A stretch of DNA of 64,000 nucleotides from JANMDU01 sp031375105 (GTDB lineage Bacteria; Pseudomonadota; Gammaproteobacteria; Burkholderiales; Burkholderiaceae_C), in the NCBI GenBank assembly GCA_031375105.1, contig JANMHJ010000002.1:1-64000 (forward strand). The letters are read 5' to 3'. This document shows, one piece after another, positions 56,775-64,000 of the stretch. A program made the position numbers and the translations under genes. Within the stretch, counting starts at the first letter, position 1; every line of letters begins with the position of its first letter. A model generated the notes under the pieces. It saw nothing but the letters and a program-made list of their open reading frames with translations, did not search any database and was not told the origin of the DNA.

Positions 56775-57929
56775 ATGCTCAGCTCTAGCCTAAAAACCGC
56801 CTTCGTCTTCGCCGCTGCGATTGCTGTAGTCAACGGCTTGGGGCGCTTTGCTTATGCCTTACTGCTGCCCGTGATGCGCACTGATCTGCAATGGGATTAC
56901 GCGCTGTCGGGCTGGCTCAACACGGCCAATTCTTTGGGCTATGGCTTGGGCGCTTTGCTGGGCATGCTGATGCTGGCGCGGTGGCGGCCTGCGAGCCTGT
57001 TTGTGGCGGGCCTGGCCATGACCGTCATCACCTTGTTGCTCTGCGGCCTAACGCGCGAACTGCACTGGATGCTGCTGTGGCGCTTGCTGGCGGGCATCGG
57101 CTCGGCTTGGGTGTTTGCCTGCGGTGGCGCGTTGATCGCCACGGCTTACAGCAGCGAGCCGGCCAAAGCGGCCAATGCGATTGCGATTTACTATGCGGGC
57201 GGGGGATTGGGCATTGCGCTGTCGGGCTTGCTCTTGATGCCGGTGCTCAATGCGCAGTGGAGCTGGAGCGCGGGGTGGATCGTACTTGGCGTGGCCGGGC
57301 TGGCATTGTCGCTGTGGCCGGCCAAGCTGGCCTTGCGTATTGGCGGGCAGTTAAGCGCTTTGTCTGCGCAGGCATTGCCATGGCGGCCTTACCTCGTCAT
57401 CATGATTGCGTATTTTCTTTTTGGCGCAGGCTATATCGTCTATCTTACCTTTGTGATTGCATGGCTGCGCGAAATGCAATTGGGCGTGACGGCCTCGGTA
57501 GGGGTGTGGATTTGGCTGGGCTTGGCCGTGATGGCCTCAGGCTGGGTGTGGCGCGGCGTGATGGCGCGCTGGTGGCCAGCCCATACATTTGCTGCCGCTA
57601 CATTGGTCACAGCACTCGGCGCAGCACTGCCTCTGCTCTCCAACCATCTGGCCGTGCTGCTGCTCTCCGCATTGCTAGTAGGAGGCTCGTTTTTCATGGC
57701 CCCGGGCGCAGTGATGGCGTTGATTCGCCAAACGCTGCCGCAAGCCCAATGGGCCAAGATGATGAGCTTGATGACGCTGGTATTTGCCATCGGCCAAGGC
57801 GTGAGCCCCGTGCTGGCGGGCGCGTTGGCCGATGCTTCGTCGATGAATGCGGCGATGGCCGCCAGTGTGGCGGTGCTCGTCCTCGCTGCGGCGCTTGCCC
57901 TGATGCAAACGCCAGCAAAAAGGCCTTAA
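56775..57929 (+). CDS. MFS transporter, YbfB/YjiJ type
   Basis: A 384-residue inner-membrane carrier with 12 hydrophobic helices. It opens AAIAVVNGLGRFAYALLLPV, characteristic of the YbfB/YjiJ group, and has GALLGMLMLARWRPASLFVA as the loop 2-3 region. The substrate is unknown. It converges on the dehydrogenase gene at 57939. Confidence 0.85.
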   Translation: MLSSSLKTAFVFAAAIAVVNGLGRFAYALLLPVMRTDLQWDYALSGWLNTANSLGYGLGALLGMLMLARWRPASLFVAGLAMTVITLLLCGLTRELHWMLLWRLLAGIGSAWVFACGGALIATAYSSEPAKAANAIAIYYAGGGLGIALSGLLLMPVLNAQWSWSAGWIVLGVAGLALSLWPAKLALRIGGQLSALSAQALPWRPYLVIMIAYFLFGAGYIVYLTFVIAWLREMQLGVTASVGVWIWLGLAVMASGWVWRGVMARWWPAHTFAAATLVTALGAALPLLSNHLAVLLLSALLVGGSFFMAPGAVMALIRQTLPQAQWAKMMSLMTLVFAIGQGVSPVLAGALADASSMNAAMAASVAVLVLAAALALMQTPAKRP

Positions 57930-57938
57930 GCAAAAGAG

Positions 57939-58856
57939 TTACTGCATGCCGTTGCGGCTAGCCAGTTCCACAAACAAACCGCTGTGATCCAGATCGCCCA
58001 AGCCATGGTTTTCGGCTTGCGCATAGAGCTGCTCAAAGAAGCTCACAATCGGCGCGTCCATACCGGTCTCTTGCGCGCAATCGACGGCATTGCGCATGTC
58101 TTTGAGCTGCACGGAGAGCCTGCCACGCGGCGCGAAATCTCGCCTTGCCATACGATCACCATGCAGTTGCAAGATGCGGCTGTCGGCAAAACCACCCAAG
58201 ATCGCTTCGCGAACCTTGGCCATGTCTGCGCCGCCGCGTGAGGCGAGCAGCAGTGCTTCAGCCACCACGCCTATCGTTCCGCCCACGATCATTTGATTGG
58301 CCAGTTTTGTGAGCTGCCCCGCGCCATGCGGGCCCACATGCGTGGTGCGGCCAAACACCTTGAGCACCGGCTGTGCTCGCTCGAAATCTGCCAGCAAACC
58401 GCCGGCCATCATCACCAGCGTGCCGTTTTCTGCGCCCACTGTGCCGCCCGAGACGGGGCAGTCGATGTGATGCAAGCCCACTGCAGTGAGCCGCGCCGCA
58501 TGGTCACGCGCTTCGCGTGGTTTGGATGAGCTCATATCAATCAGCAGCGCACCTTTTTGCATGGCCTGCGCCACACTTTGGCGCATCGGTTGCCCCACAC
58601 CTTGGCGCATCGGTTGCCCCGCGCCTTGGTCGAAAAGCACGGATTCTGTCACTTGGCCATGCTCAAGCATACTGACGACGATTTGCGCTCCTGCCACCGC
58701 TTGCGCAGCCTCCGAATGCACATACGCCCCATGCTGGATGAGCGGCAGTGCCTTGGCCTGCGTGCGATTCCACACATGCGTTTCAAATCCTGCTTCGCAA
58801 AGGCGACGCGCCATGGGCAGACCCATCAGACCAATTCCAAGAAAGGCAATTTTCAT
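57939..58856 (-). CDS. 3-hydroxyisobutyrate dehydrogenase-like NAD(P) oxidoreductase
   Basis: A 305-residue beta-hydroxyacid dehydrogenase. N-terminal Rossmann signature IAFLGIGLMGLPMARRLCEA, catalytic-site DCPVSGGTVGAENGTL and GAGQLTKLANQMIVG with the family lysine. Near residue 80 an eight-residue tandem duplication (GQPMRQGV-GQPMRQSV) is encoded by a 24-bp DNA repeat. Last gene of the GntR-PhyH-oxidoreductase operon; should oxidise a 3-hydroxyacid or related intermediate. Confidence 0.88.
   Translation of the reverse strand: MKIAFLGIGLMGLPMARRLCEAGFETHVWNRTQAKALPLIQHGAYVHSEAAQAVAGAQIVVSMLEHGQVTESVLFDQGAGQPMRQGVGQPMRQSVAQAMQKGALLIDMSSSKPREARDHAARLTAVGLHHIDCPVSGGTVGAENGTLVMMAGGLLADFERAQPVLKVFGRTTHVGPHGAGQLTKLANQMIVGGTIGVVAEALLLASRGGADMAKVREAILGGFADSRILQLHGDRMARRDFAPRGRLSVQLKDMRNAVDCAQETGMDAPIVSFFEQLYAQAENHGLGDLDHSGLFVELASRNGMQ
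58572..58625 (+). repeat. 24-bp tandem repeat inside the dehydrogenase gene
   Basis: TTGGCGCATCGGTTGCCCC followed by five variable bases occurs twice in tandem and a third time partly. It keeps the frame (eight codons). Confidence 0.85.
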
Positions 58857-58874
58857 GTGACGCTCAATCCATTA

Positions 58875-58922
58875 CTATCAAATTAATAGCACACTATGCA
58901 GTTTTTATAACGGGCAGTGGCC
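58875..58922 (+). repeat. Interspersed ATAGC repeat, copy 22 (orientation A)
   Basis: CTATCAAATTAATAGCACAC, TATGCAGTTTTTATAACGGG, CAGTGGCC. Near-consensus; between the SAF-domain gene and the dehydrogenase gene. Confidence 0.9.
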
Positions 58923-58926
58923 TAAA

Positions 58927-60261
58927 TTACTTGAAAACATGTTCCATCTCACGGCGCAGAGCATACGCGCGTGAAGCAGGCATAGAAACATCATCCCACG
59001 TCAAGGCTTGCCCTTTGCTGACATTGCGAATGAGCTTCACATCATGTGCCAAGCCCAGCGGCAAGCCGCCGATTTGGCGTGAGGTACTAGCGGGCAACAG
59101 CTTGCCCCACACGGTGTAGCCGCCCTCGCCGTCTAGCATTTCTCCCGCTTTCAAATCGCGCTTGGCAGTCGCCACCACATCGGCATTCCAGCCGCGAGCC
59201 ACGCCCGTGGGCTCGCCGCGCAGCGCCACGCTGGCCACGCTCATGCCCACTTCCAAGCCAATCAAATGCCAGCGCTTGTACAGCGTGAAATAGCGCCCAC
59301 TCGGATCGGTATGGGCGTTGTATTCCTCAAAGCAGTGCTTGATGTAATCCGTTTCGGCCTCCACCGTGACCCACACACCCATGCGAATGTCATACGGGAT
59401 CTGGCGGCCATCTTTCTCCAGCGAAGAGATCACCTCCACCATGCCTTTTTTCTCCAGCACACCACCCTCAGAAATCGGGCGTGTGACAAACGGAATGTCT
59501 TCCACGCTTGCGGGTGGATACAACAAACCATCGCTCGGCACTGCCAGCCCGGTAGCATTGCTTACTGCGGTGCATTCAATGGAGGGCTTGGAACCATCAA
59601 GGAAGCTGTTGAACATCTTTGGGTTCAAGCCACCGCGCGTGGCCTGCTCTTGCGTGAGCCCGTAGTAGCCCCACACTGTCTCAGGCGTGCTCTGCGCAAA
59701 ATGCGGTAGCCATTTGTGGCCTCGACCAGCCGCCACCACCGGAAAACCGCAGGTGCGTGCCCAATCCACCAAATCGCAAATCATGGCGGGCTGGTCACCA
59801 TAAGCCAAGCTGTAAATCACGCCTTTTTCTGCGGCCTTTCGCGCCAGCAAAGGCCCGCAAAACGCATCTGCCTCCACCGTCACATTCACCACATGCTTGC
59901 CATGCGCAATGGCTTTCAAGATGTGATCCACCGCATGCACTGGCGAACCGGTGCATTCGACCAAAATGTCAATCTGCGGCAGCGTGGCCACCGCCTCCCA
60001 ATCGTCGGTGATCCAAGTTCCTCCTGTTTTAATAGCATCCTGCGCAGATTCTGCGGCGGCTAGGACCATATTCCAGCCCACATTTTCTAAATTCTTGCGT
60101 GCTTGCGCGGGGTTGAGATCAGCAATCGCCACCAAATGCACGCCGGGCGTGCGCGGAATTTGGCTCAAATACATGCTGCCAAATTTGCCAGCACCGATCA
60201 GGCCAATCCGGATGGGGTTGCCGGCAGCGGCGCGTTGTTGGAGTTGGGTGTAGAGGCTCAT
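58927..60261 (-). CDS. NAD(P)-binding oxidoreductase with C-terminal SAF domain
   Basis: A 444-residue protein. Rossmann start RIGLIGAGKFGSMYLSQIPR (18-37) resembles homoserine-dehydrogenase-like proteins; CTGSPVHAVDHILKAIAHGK follows. The C-terminus (KRDLKAGEMLDGEGGYTVWG to SKGQALTWDDVSM) is a SAF domain. Near residue 70-80 repeat copy 23 encodes AAAESAQDAIKTGG. Second enzyme of the GntR operon; the substrate is unknown. Confidence 0.82.
   Translation of the reverse strand: MSLYTQLQQRAAAGNPIRIGLIGAGKFGSMYLSQIPRTPGVHLVAIADLNPAQARKNLENVGWNMVLAAAESAQDAIKTGGTWITDDWEAVATLPQIDILVECTGSPVHAVDHILKAIAHGKHVVNVTVEADAFCGPLLARKAAEKGVIYSLAYGDQPAMICDLVDWARTCGFPVVAAGRGHKWLPHFAQSTPETVWGYYGLTQEQATRGGLNPKMFNSFLDGSKPSIECTAVSNATGLAVPSDGLLYPPASVEDIPFVTRPISEGGVLEKKGMVEVISSLEKDGRQIPYDIRMGVWVTVEAETDYIKHCFEEYNAHTDPSGRYFTLYKRWHLIGLEVGMSVASVALRGEPTGVARGWNADVVATAKRDLKAGEMLDGEGGYTVWGKLLPASTSRQIGGLPLGLAHDVKLIRNVSKGQALTWDDVSMPASRAYALRREMEHVFK
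60026..60064 (+). repeat. Interspersed ATAGC repeat, copy 23 (orientation A, partial), inside the SAF-domain gene
   Basis: GTTTTAATAGCATCCTGCGC then AGATTCTGCGGCGGC. Diverged and truncated, read on the minus strand in frame B1. Confidence 0.55.
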
Positions 60262-60280
60262 AAATTTTAAGAAAAATGCG

Positions 60281-60421
60281 GCGCGCGAAAGGACGGACTA
60301 GTTACGCGAAAGACGCGAAAAAGAGAAAAGAGATAAAGACAGAAAATGAAATGTATTCAAACCATTTCTTCTTTCTTTTTGGTATTCTGTTTCGCGTAAC
60401 TTTCGCGTCTTTCGCGTCCGG
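60281..60421. repeat. Long hairpin element H3 (CGCGAAAGACGCG family)
   Basis: Left part 60281-60320 (GCGCGAAAGGACGGAC, GTTACGCGAAAGACGCGAAA) pairs with right part about 60389-60421 (TTTCGCGTAACTTTCGCGTC, TTTCGCGTCCGG). It lies in the gap between the PhyH and SAF-domain genes. Confidence 0.8.
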
Positions 60422-60439
60422 AAGTTTGGTACTGCACCC

Positions 60440-61312
60440 TTAGGCGGCCAGCCGAAGTTCTTCCAACGAAGTTTGCATCGCACTCGCAGGTAGTCCATCT
60501 TTCCAAGGCAGATCTACTGAATAGTCCTTCAGCAAGCAATCGTCAGGCAAGCATTCAATCGGCGTGAAATCACGGTGGGCAATGTATTCGGGGCGCTTGT
60601 GGCGGCGGATGTGGTTGCTCACGGCGCACAGGCTCAAGTAGACACTCACGCGATTGAAGGGTGAGAGATTGGCCGAAGAGGCATGCACCAAGCAGGAGTG
60701 AAACAGAATCATCGAGCCGGCTGGGCCTTTGGGGCTGACGATGCCGCCTTGCTTGCCGCCAGCGCGATCCACCAATTGCTCGATGAGCGGGTTGTCCACC
60801 GTCCACAGCGGGTAGCTGGTCGTCGTCAAATCATGCTTGGCATTGACCACGCCCTTTTTGTGGCTGCCGGGGATGAACATGAGCGGCCCGTTGAACTCAT
60901 TCACATCATCCAGAAAAATCGCCACATTCATCGCGCGCTCGGTGGGCATCATGTCGTCGTTGAGCCAGGTGCCGTAGTCTTGGTGCCACTGCCACACATC
61001 GCCTTCAAAAGCCATCTTGCCGTTGATCTTGAACTGGTGCATGTAAAGTTTTTCGCCAAACAAATCCTGCACGGGCTCGATCATGCGAGGATGGCGGGCG
61101 AGTTTGGCAAAGGGCTCGCTGTACATATGCGCCGCAAAATTGGTGCGCACGGCATCTTTGCCTTTTTCACGCACGTTGTAAGCCTCGCGCCGGGCATAGA
61201 GCTCGGGCACGGCCTCTGTGAGCGTGCTCGTCTCTTCTGGGCTGAAATGGCTGGGGAAAAAGAGATAGCCCTCGCTATCAAAATGCGCCAGTTGTTCAGG
61301 GGTGAGTCTCAT
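60440..61312 (-). CDS. Phytanoyl-CoA dioxygenase family protein
   Basis: A 290-residue Fe(II)/2-oxoglutarate oxygenase. Iron ligands His and Asp in WQWHQDYGTW and distal His in SCLVHASSANLSPF, with arginine in FNRVSVYLSL. GPLMFIPGSHKKGV is typical of PhyH/EctD-like enzymes. First enzyme gene after the GntR regulator; it should hydroxylate a small substrate then processed by the two dehydrogenases. The substrate is unknown. Confidence 0.88.
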   Translation of the reverse strand: MRLTPEQLAHFDSEGYLFFPSHFSPEETSTLTEAVPELYARREAYNVREKGKDAVRTNFAAHMYSEPFAKLARHPRMIEPVQDLFGEKLYMHQFKINGKMAFEGDVWQWHQDYGTWLNDDMMPTERAMNVAIFLDDVNEFNGPLMFIPGSHKKGVVNAKHDLTTTSYPLWTVDNPLIEQLVDRAGGKQGGIVSPKGPAGSMILFHSCLVHASSANLSPFNRVSVYLSLCAVSNHIRRHKRPEYIAHRDFTPIECLPDDCLLKDYSVDLPWKDGLPASAMQTSLEELRLAA

Positions 61313-61338
61313 CTCGCGTCTCCTGTCGTTTTAAATAA

Positions 61339-62001
61339 TTATGCTGCTGCATCGCTCATGAGGCGCTGCAAGTTGTTCCCAGCACTCACGCCATGACCGC
61401 GCATCAGCTTTTCTGCTGAATCAGCTTTGCCGGAAGAAATAGCCTTGGCAATCGCCTCATGCTCATCCCACACAGCCTCGCGCAAACCAGCGCTTTGCAG
61501 CACAGCGCCCATCGCGCGGCGAATATGCCGCCAATGCAGCTTTGCGCTTTCAGCAATCAAGGGATTGCGCGCGGCTTCGTAAATCGCCATGTGAAAAGCC
61601 ATGTCTACATCCATCATGGCTTTGATATTTTTGCCGCGCGCCGCTTTGCGCCCTTGTGCAATCAAGCCGCTATCAAGCTGCACGCCATGCTCGCTGGCCA
61701 AGCGAGCCGCCAAGCCATCCAGCGCGCTGCGCACCTGATACACATTGGCCAGCCAAGCCGCATCCAGCGGCGCTACCAAAATGCCGCGCCCTGGCGCATC
61801 CAACACAAAGCCATCTTTTTTAAGCAGCCGCAGCGCCTGCAACACCGGCTGGCGGCTCACGGCCAATTGCTCCGCCAGCTCCTCTTGCGTAATCCGCGCA
61901 CCCGGCGCAAGCGAGCCCTCGCTGATGGCGTCAAGAAGTGCACGATACACCTGATCGGTTAAATCGGGGGCAACTTCGAGTTTGTGAAGGGTGGCAGGCA
62001 T
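61339..62001 (-). CDS. GntR-family (FCD) transcriptional regulator
   Basis: A 220-residue regulator. Winged helix: DQVYRALLDAISEGSLAPGA, ITQEELAEQLAVSRQPVLQA, LRLLKKDGFV. The FCD effector domain follows with metal-binding residues (VDMAFHMAIYEAARN, WDEHEAIAKAI). ATG 62001 is the family start. The palindrome just upstream is its likely operator, giving autoregulation and control of the operon downstream. Confidence 0.9.
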   Translation of the reverse strand: MPATLHKLEVAPDLTDQVYRALLDAISEGSLAPGARITQEELAEQLAVSRQPVLQALRLLKKDGFVLDAPGRGILVAPLDAAWLANVYQVRSALDGLAARLASEHGVQLDSGLIAQGRKAARGKNIKAMMDVDMAFHMAIYEAARNPLIAESAKLHWRHIRRAMGAVLQSAGLREAVWDEHEAIAKAISSGKADSAEKLMRGHGVSAGNNLQRLMSDAAA

Positions 62002-62019
62002 AGCGTGAGATTTTTGTAC

Positions 62020-62031
62020 TCTGTATACAGA
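62020..62031. promoter_or_regulatory. Palindromic operator TCTGTATACAGA
   Basis: Perfect 12-bp palindrome centred on GTATAC, 19 bases before the GntR start, matching the general shape of FadR-type GntR sites. Probably bound by the adjacent regulator. Confidence 0.65.
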
Positions 62032-62224
62032 ACACAGTTTAAATCTCAATCGTGCATATAAGCTCCGTGCAAACCCGCAGTTGCCTGACGGTTTGCTGAA
62101 GCATGAATCTCCAGATCATTTGTGTCAGGCAGATTGGTTTGTCCAAGCTTGCAATATTGCCCGGGCACTGTAGCCAGATTTGAAGAAAGCGCTCTAAACT
62201 TGTGCTCTTTTCAAACGGCTCACC

Positions 62225-63850
62225 ATGGAAACCATCGCCTTCGATCTTCTGCAAACCCAGCGCACGCCTTTGGCTGAGGATCATCTCGCCGCTCTGCGCA
62301 GCATCGGCCAAGCCAAGAACTATGCAAAGGGCGAGATTGTTGCGCAAGCGGGGCTGGCGATTGATCGGTTTATCTTGGTTGAAGAGGGCGAAGTCGAGGT
62401 GATCAGCCCGCGCACGGGTGAGCGGCATCTGACGCATTCGCTCGGGCCTGGGCAGTATGTGGGTGAGATTGCTTTTTTAAATGGCGGCAGCTTTTCCATG
62501 TCTCTGCGCGCTGCGCAGCACACACGCGTGACGCAAGTGCCGCGCAAAGAGATGCTCGCGCTGATGGCCAGTGTGCCTGAGCTGTCAGACATCATCATTG
62601 GTGTGTTTGCCGCACGGCGCAGACGGCAATTGGAATCGAACGACAGCAGCTTGCAATTGATTGGCCTGGAGCAAAGCAAAGAGATTCGGCGCGTGGCCGA
62701 GTTTGCCAGCCGCAATCGCATTCCTTTCAAAGCGATTGAGTTGGGCACGCCCGAGGCTTTGCAAATCACCAGCCTGTGTGGCCTCAGGCCCGGCGAGCCG
62801 GCGGTGGTGTTTGGGCGCGATCAGGTGATTGCACAGCCCAGCCCCGAAAAAATCGCTGCGCTGCTGGGGCTGAATTTAGAGATTGATTTTCAAGACGTGG
62901 TGGATGTGCTCATCGTGGGCGCAGGGCCAGCAGGAGTGGCAGCAGGTGTGTATGCGGGCGCGGAAGGCTTGGCCGCTTTGGTGATTGAAGATGTGGCCAT
63001 TGGCGGGCAAGCGGGCACGTCAAGCCGAATAGAAAATTACATGGGCTTTCCCACGGGCATTTCAGGCGCGGATCTGGTGTGGCGCGGTGAAATTCAGGCG
63101 ATGAAATTCGGTACGCGTTTTGCCATGCCGCATCGCGTGACTCGCCTCACACAGGGTGAAGACGGTTTGTTTTGCGCGACGCTGGCCGATGCGCACGAGA
63201 TTTGTGCGAAAGCTGTGGTGGTAGCCACGGGTGTGCAATACCAGCGCTTGGCTTTGCCTCGGCTGGAGGAGTTTGAAGGCGCAGGCGTGTATTACGCAGC
63301 TACCGATATGGAGGCACGCTTTTGCCGCAGCTCCAGCGTGATCGTGGTGGGCGGGGGCAATTCGGCGGGGCAAGCTGCCATGTTTTTAAGCCGCTTTGCG
63401 CAGCATGTGCATGTGCTCGTGCGCGGGTCTTCGCTGGCAGTTTCTATGTCTGATTATTTACTCTCACGCCTAGAAGCCGATCCGAAAGTCACGGTTCATC
63501 TGAACACAGGTGCAACCGAGCTTCATGGGCAAAACCAGCTCCAAGCCGTGATGATTCATAACAGCTCAAGCGGCCAGAGCCAGCGCATTGAAGCTTGTGG
63601 CCTTTTCCTCATGGTGGGGGCGCGGCCGAATACGGCTTGGCTGGAGGGCGTGGTGGCGCTGGATGAGAAAGGCTTTGTGAAAACCGGCGCAGCAGCAGAC
63701 GCGAGTTCGCCCTATGCCACCTCGGTGCCCGGCATCTTCGCCGTGGGCGATGTGCGCGCGGGCTCTGTCAAGCGTGTTGCCTCATCTGTTGGCGAAGGCT
63801 CGGTGGTGATCTCACAAGTGTGGGAACATGTACAGCGCTTTTCCAAATAG
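62225..63850 (+). CDS. Cyclic-nucleotide-binding domain fused to thioredoxin-reductase-like flavoprotein
   Basis: A 541-residue protein. Residues ~10-130 are a cNMP-binding domain (GEIVAQAGLAIDRFILVEEG, GPGQYVGEIAFLNGG). A short thioredoxin-like linker (~150-215) follows, then a TrxR-like FAD/NAD part: VLIVGAGPAGVAAGVYAGAE, VVVATGVQYQRL, VIVVGGGNSAGQAAMFLSRF, GIFAVGDVRAGSVKRVASSV. The usual CxxC is missing: the segment reads YYAATDMEA. It is likely an FAD oxidoreductase with ligand control but not a disulfide reductase. Confidence 0.88.
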   Translation: METIAFDLLQTQRTPLAEDHLAALRSIGQAKNYAKGEIVAQAGLAIDRFILVEEGEVEVISPRTGERHLTHSLGPGQYVGEIAFLNGGSFSMSLRAAQHTRVTQVPRKEMLALMASVPELSDIIIGVFAARRRRQLESNDSSLQLIGLEQSKEIRRVAEFASRNRIPFKAIELGTPEALQITSLCGLRPGEPAVVFGRDQVIAQPSPEKIAALLGLNLEIDFQDVVDVLIVGAGPAGVAAGVYAGAEGLAALVIEDVAIGGQAGTSSRIENYMGFPTGISGADLVWRGEIQAMKFGTRFAMPHRVTRLTQGEDGLFCATLADAHEICAKAVVVATGVQYQRLALPRLEEFEGAGVYYAATDMEARFCRSSSVIVVGGGNSAGQAAMFLSRFAQHVHVLVRGSSLAVSMSDYLLSRLEADPKVTVHLNTGATELHGQNQLQAVMIHNSSSGQSQRIEACGLFLMVGARPNTAWLEGVVALDEKGFVKTGAAADASSPYATSVPGIFAVGDVRAGSVKRVASSVGEGSVVISQVWEHVQRFSK

Positions 63851-63862
63851 TAAGGTGAATCT

Positions 63863-64000
63863 ATGAATTCATATTTTTCTTATCGCAACGATGCCTCGTA
63901 TCTGGATAACCAATACAACAACCGCCTGCGTGTGCCTGAGTTTGCAACGCACTTTCAGCGCTGGCAGGCCGATTCGGCTGTGGTGCGCAAATCGCAGCCC
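63863..64000 (+). CDS. Alpha/beta hydrolase, N-terminal part (runs past window end)
   Basis: Forty-six codons from ATG 63863, with AAGGTGA before it, 12 bases after the flavoprotein stop. LDNQYNNRLRVPEFATHFQR and WQADSAVVRKSQP resemble the N-terminus of arylformamidase-like esterases. Probably co-transcribed with the flavoprotein gene. Confidence 0.65.
   Translation, partial: MNSYFSYRNDASYLDNQYNNRLRVPEFATHFQRWQADSAVVRKSQP

Noticed and set aside
1..64000. tRNA, rRNA, prophage or complete insertion sequence
   Set aside because: No cloverleaf with CCA-type acceptor, rRNA segment, integrase or transposase was recognised by eye; a tRNAscan-type run could still find something.

Overview
The window reads as chromosome of a betaproteobacterium of order Burkholderiales, most likely family Comamonadaceae. 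The evidence is the gene neighbourhoods (sucA-odhB-lpdA-zapE, cysE-trmJ, rpsF-priB-rpsR-rplI, rpmB-rpmG, addB-addA next to trxA), the protein sequences, and a dense family of short ATAGC-type interspersed repeats that I recall from this family. Most of the window is ordinary housekeeping chromosome, with several accessory patches.

Layout. 1-2.7 kb: 3' end of a giant YDG-repeat adhesin, then an orphan PstS-like protein behind a Pho box. 2.7-9.3 kb: ZIP transporter, dienelactone hydrolase and tautomerase, DarP, a ClpP-like/rhodanese fusion, a Mog-type enzyme and a LysM-FecR protein. 9.4-17.6 kb: cysE, trmJ, a fatty acid hydroxylase, rho, yaaA, a prolyl-4-hydroxylase-like enzyme, an alpha/beta hydrolase, queF and a SOUL gene scrap. 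17.7-25.4 kb: an envelope redox region. A three-gene operon (DUF3034 protein, exported truncated haemoglobin, cupredoxin) diverges from a ferritin-like protein, a cytochrome c and two consecutive ECF sigma/regulator pairs. 25.4-33.9 kb: the 2-oxoglutarate dehydrogenase operon, interrupted between odhB and lpdA by a secreted protein gene and a zeta-kinase cassette flanked by a duplicated lpdA start. 34-38.6 kb: a GbsR-type regulator and a desaturase/epimerase/SRPBCC operon sharing an almost identical palindromic operator. 38.7-41.9 kb: rpmB-rpmG, an acetyltransferase, a PIN toxin/antitoxin pair, 4.5S RNA and an HNH nuclease. 42-50.9 kb: addAB, trxA, vapBC, two acetyltransferases and an XRE-cupin regulator. 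51-56.7 kb: a frameshifted thioesterase, rpoH with a CIRCE operator, a degenerate-GGDEF sensor and the rpsF cluster. 56.8-64 kb: an MFS transporter, a GntR-controlled catabolic operon, a cyclic-nucleotide-domain flavoprotein and the start of an alpha/beta hydrolase gene.

The most unusual signal is repetitive DNA. I count 23 copies of one repeat of about 45 bp. More than half lie in or reach into protein-coding sequence, and they supply related peptides in the same reading frame to unrelated proteins, including several signal peptides. This resembles the Rickettsia palindromic elements. Three long inverted repeats built on CGCGAAAGACGCG lie between operon genes. Two other palindromes have 29-bp arms that differ in sequence between copies but still pair within each copy. 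All starts, boundaries and family calls come from reading the sequence; no database search was run.
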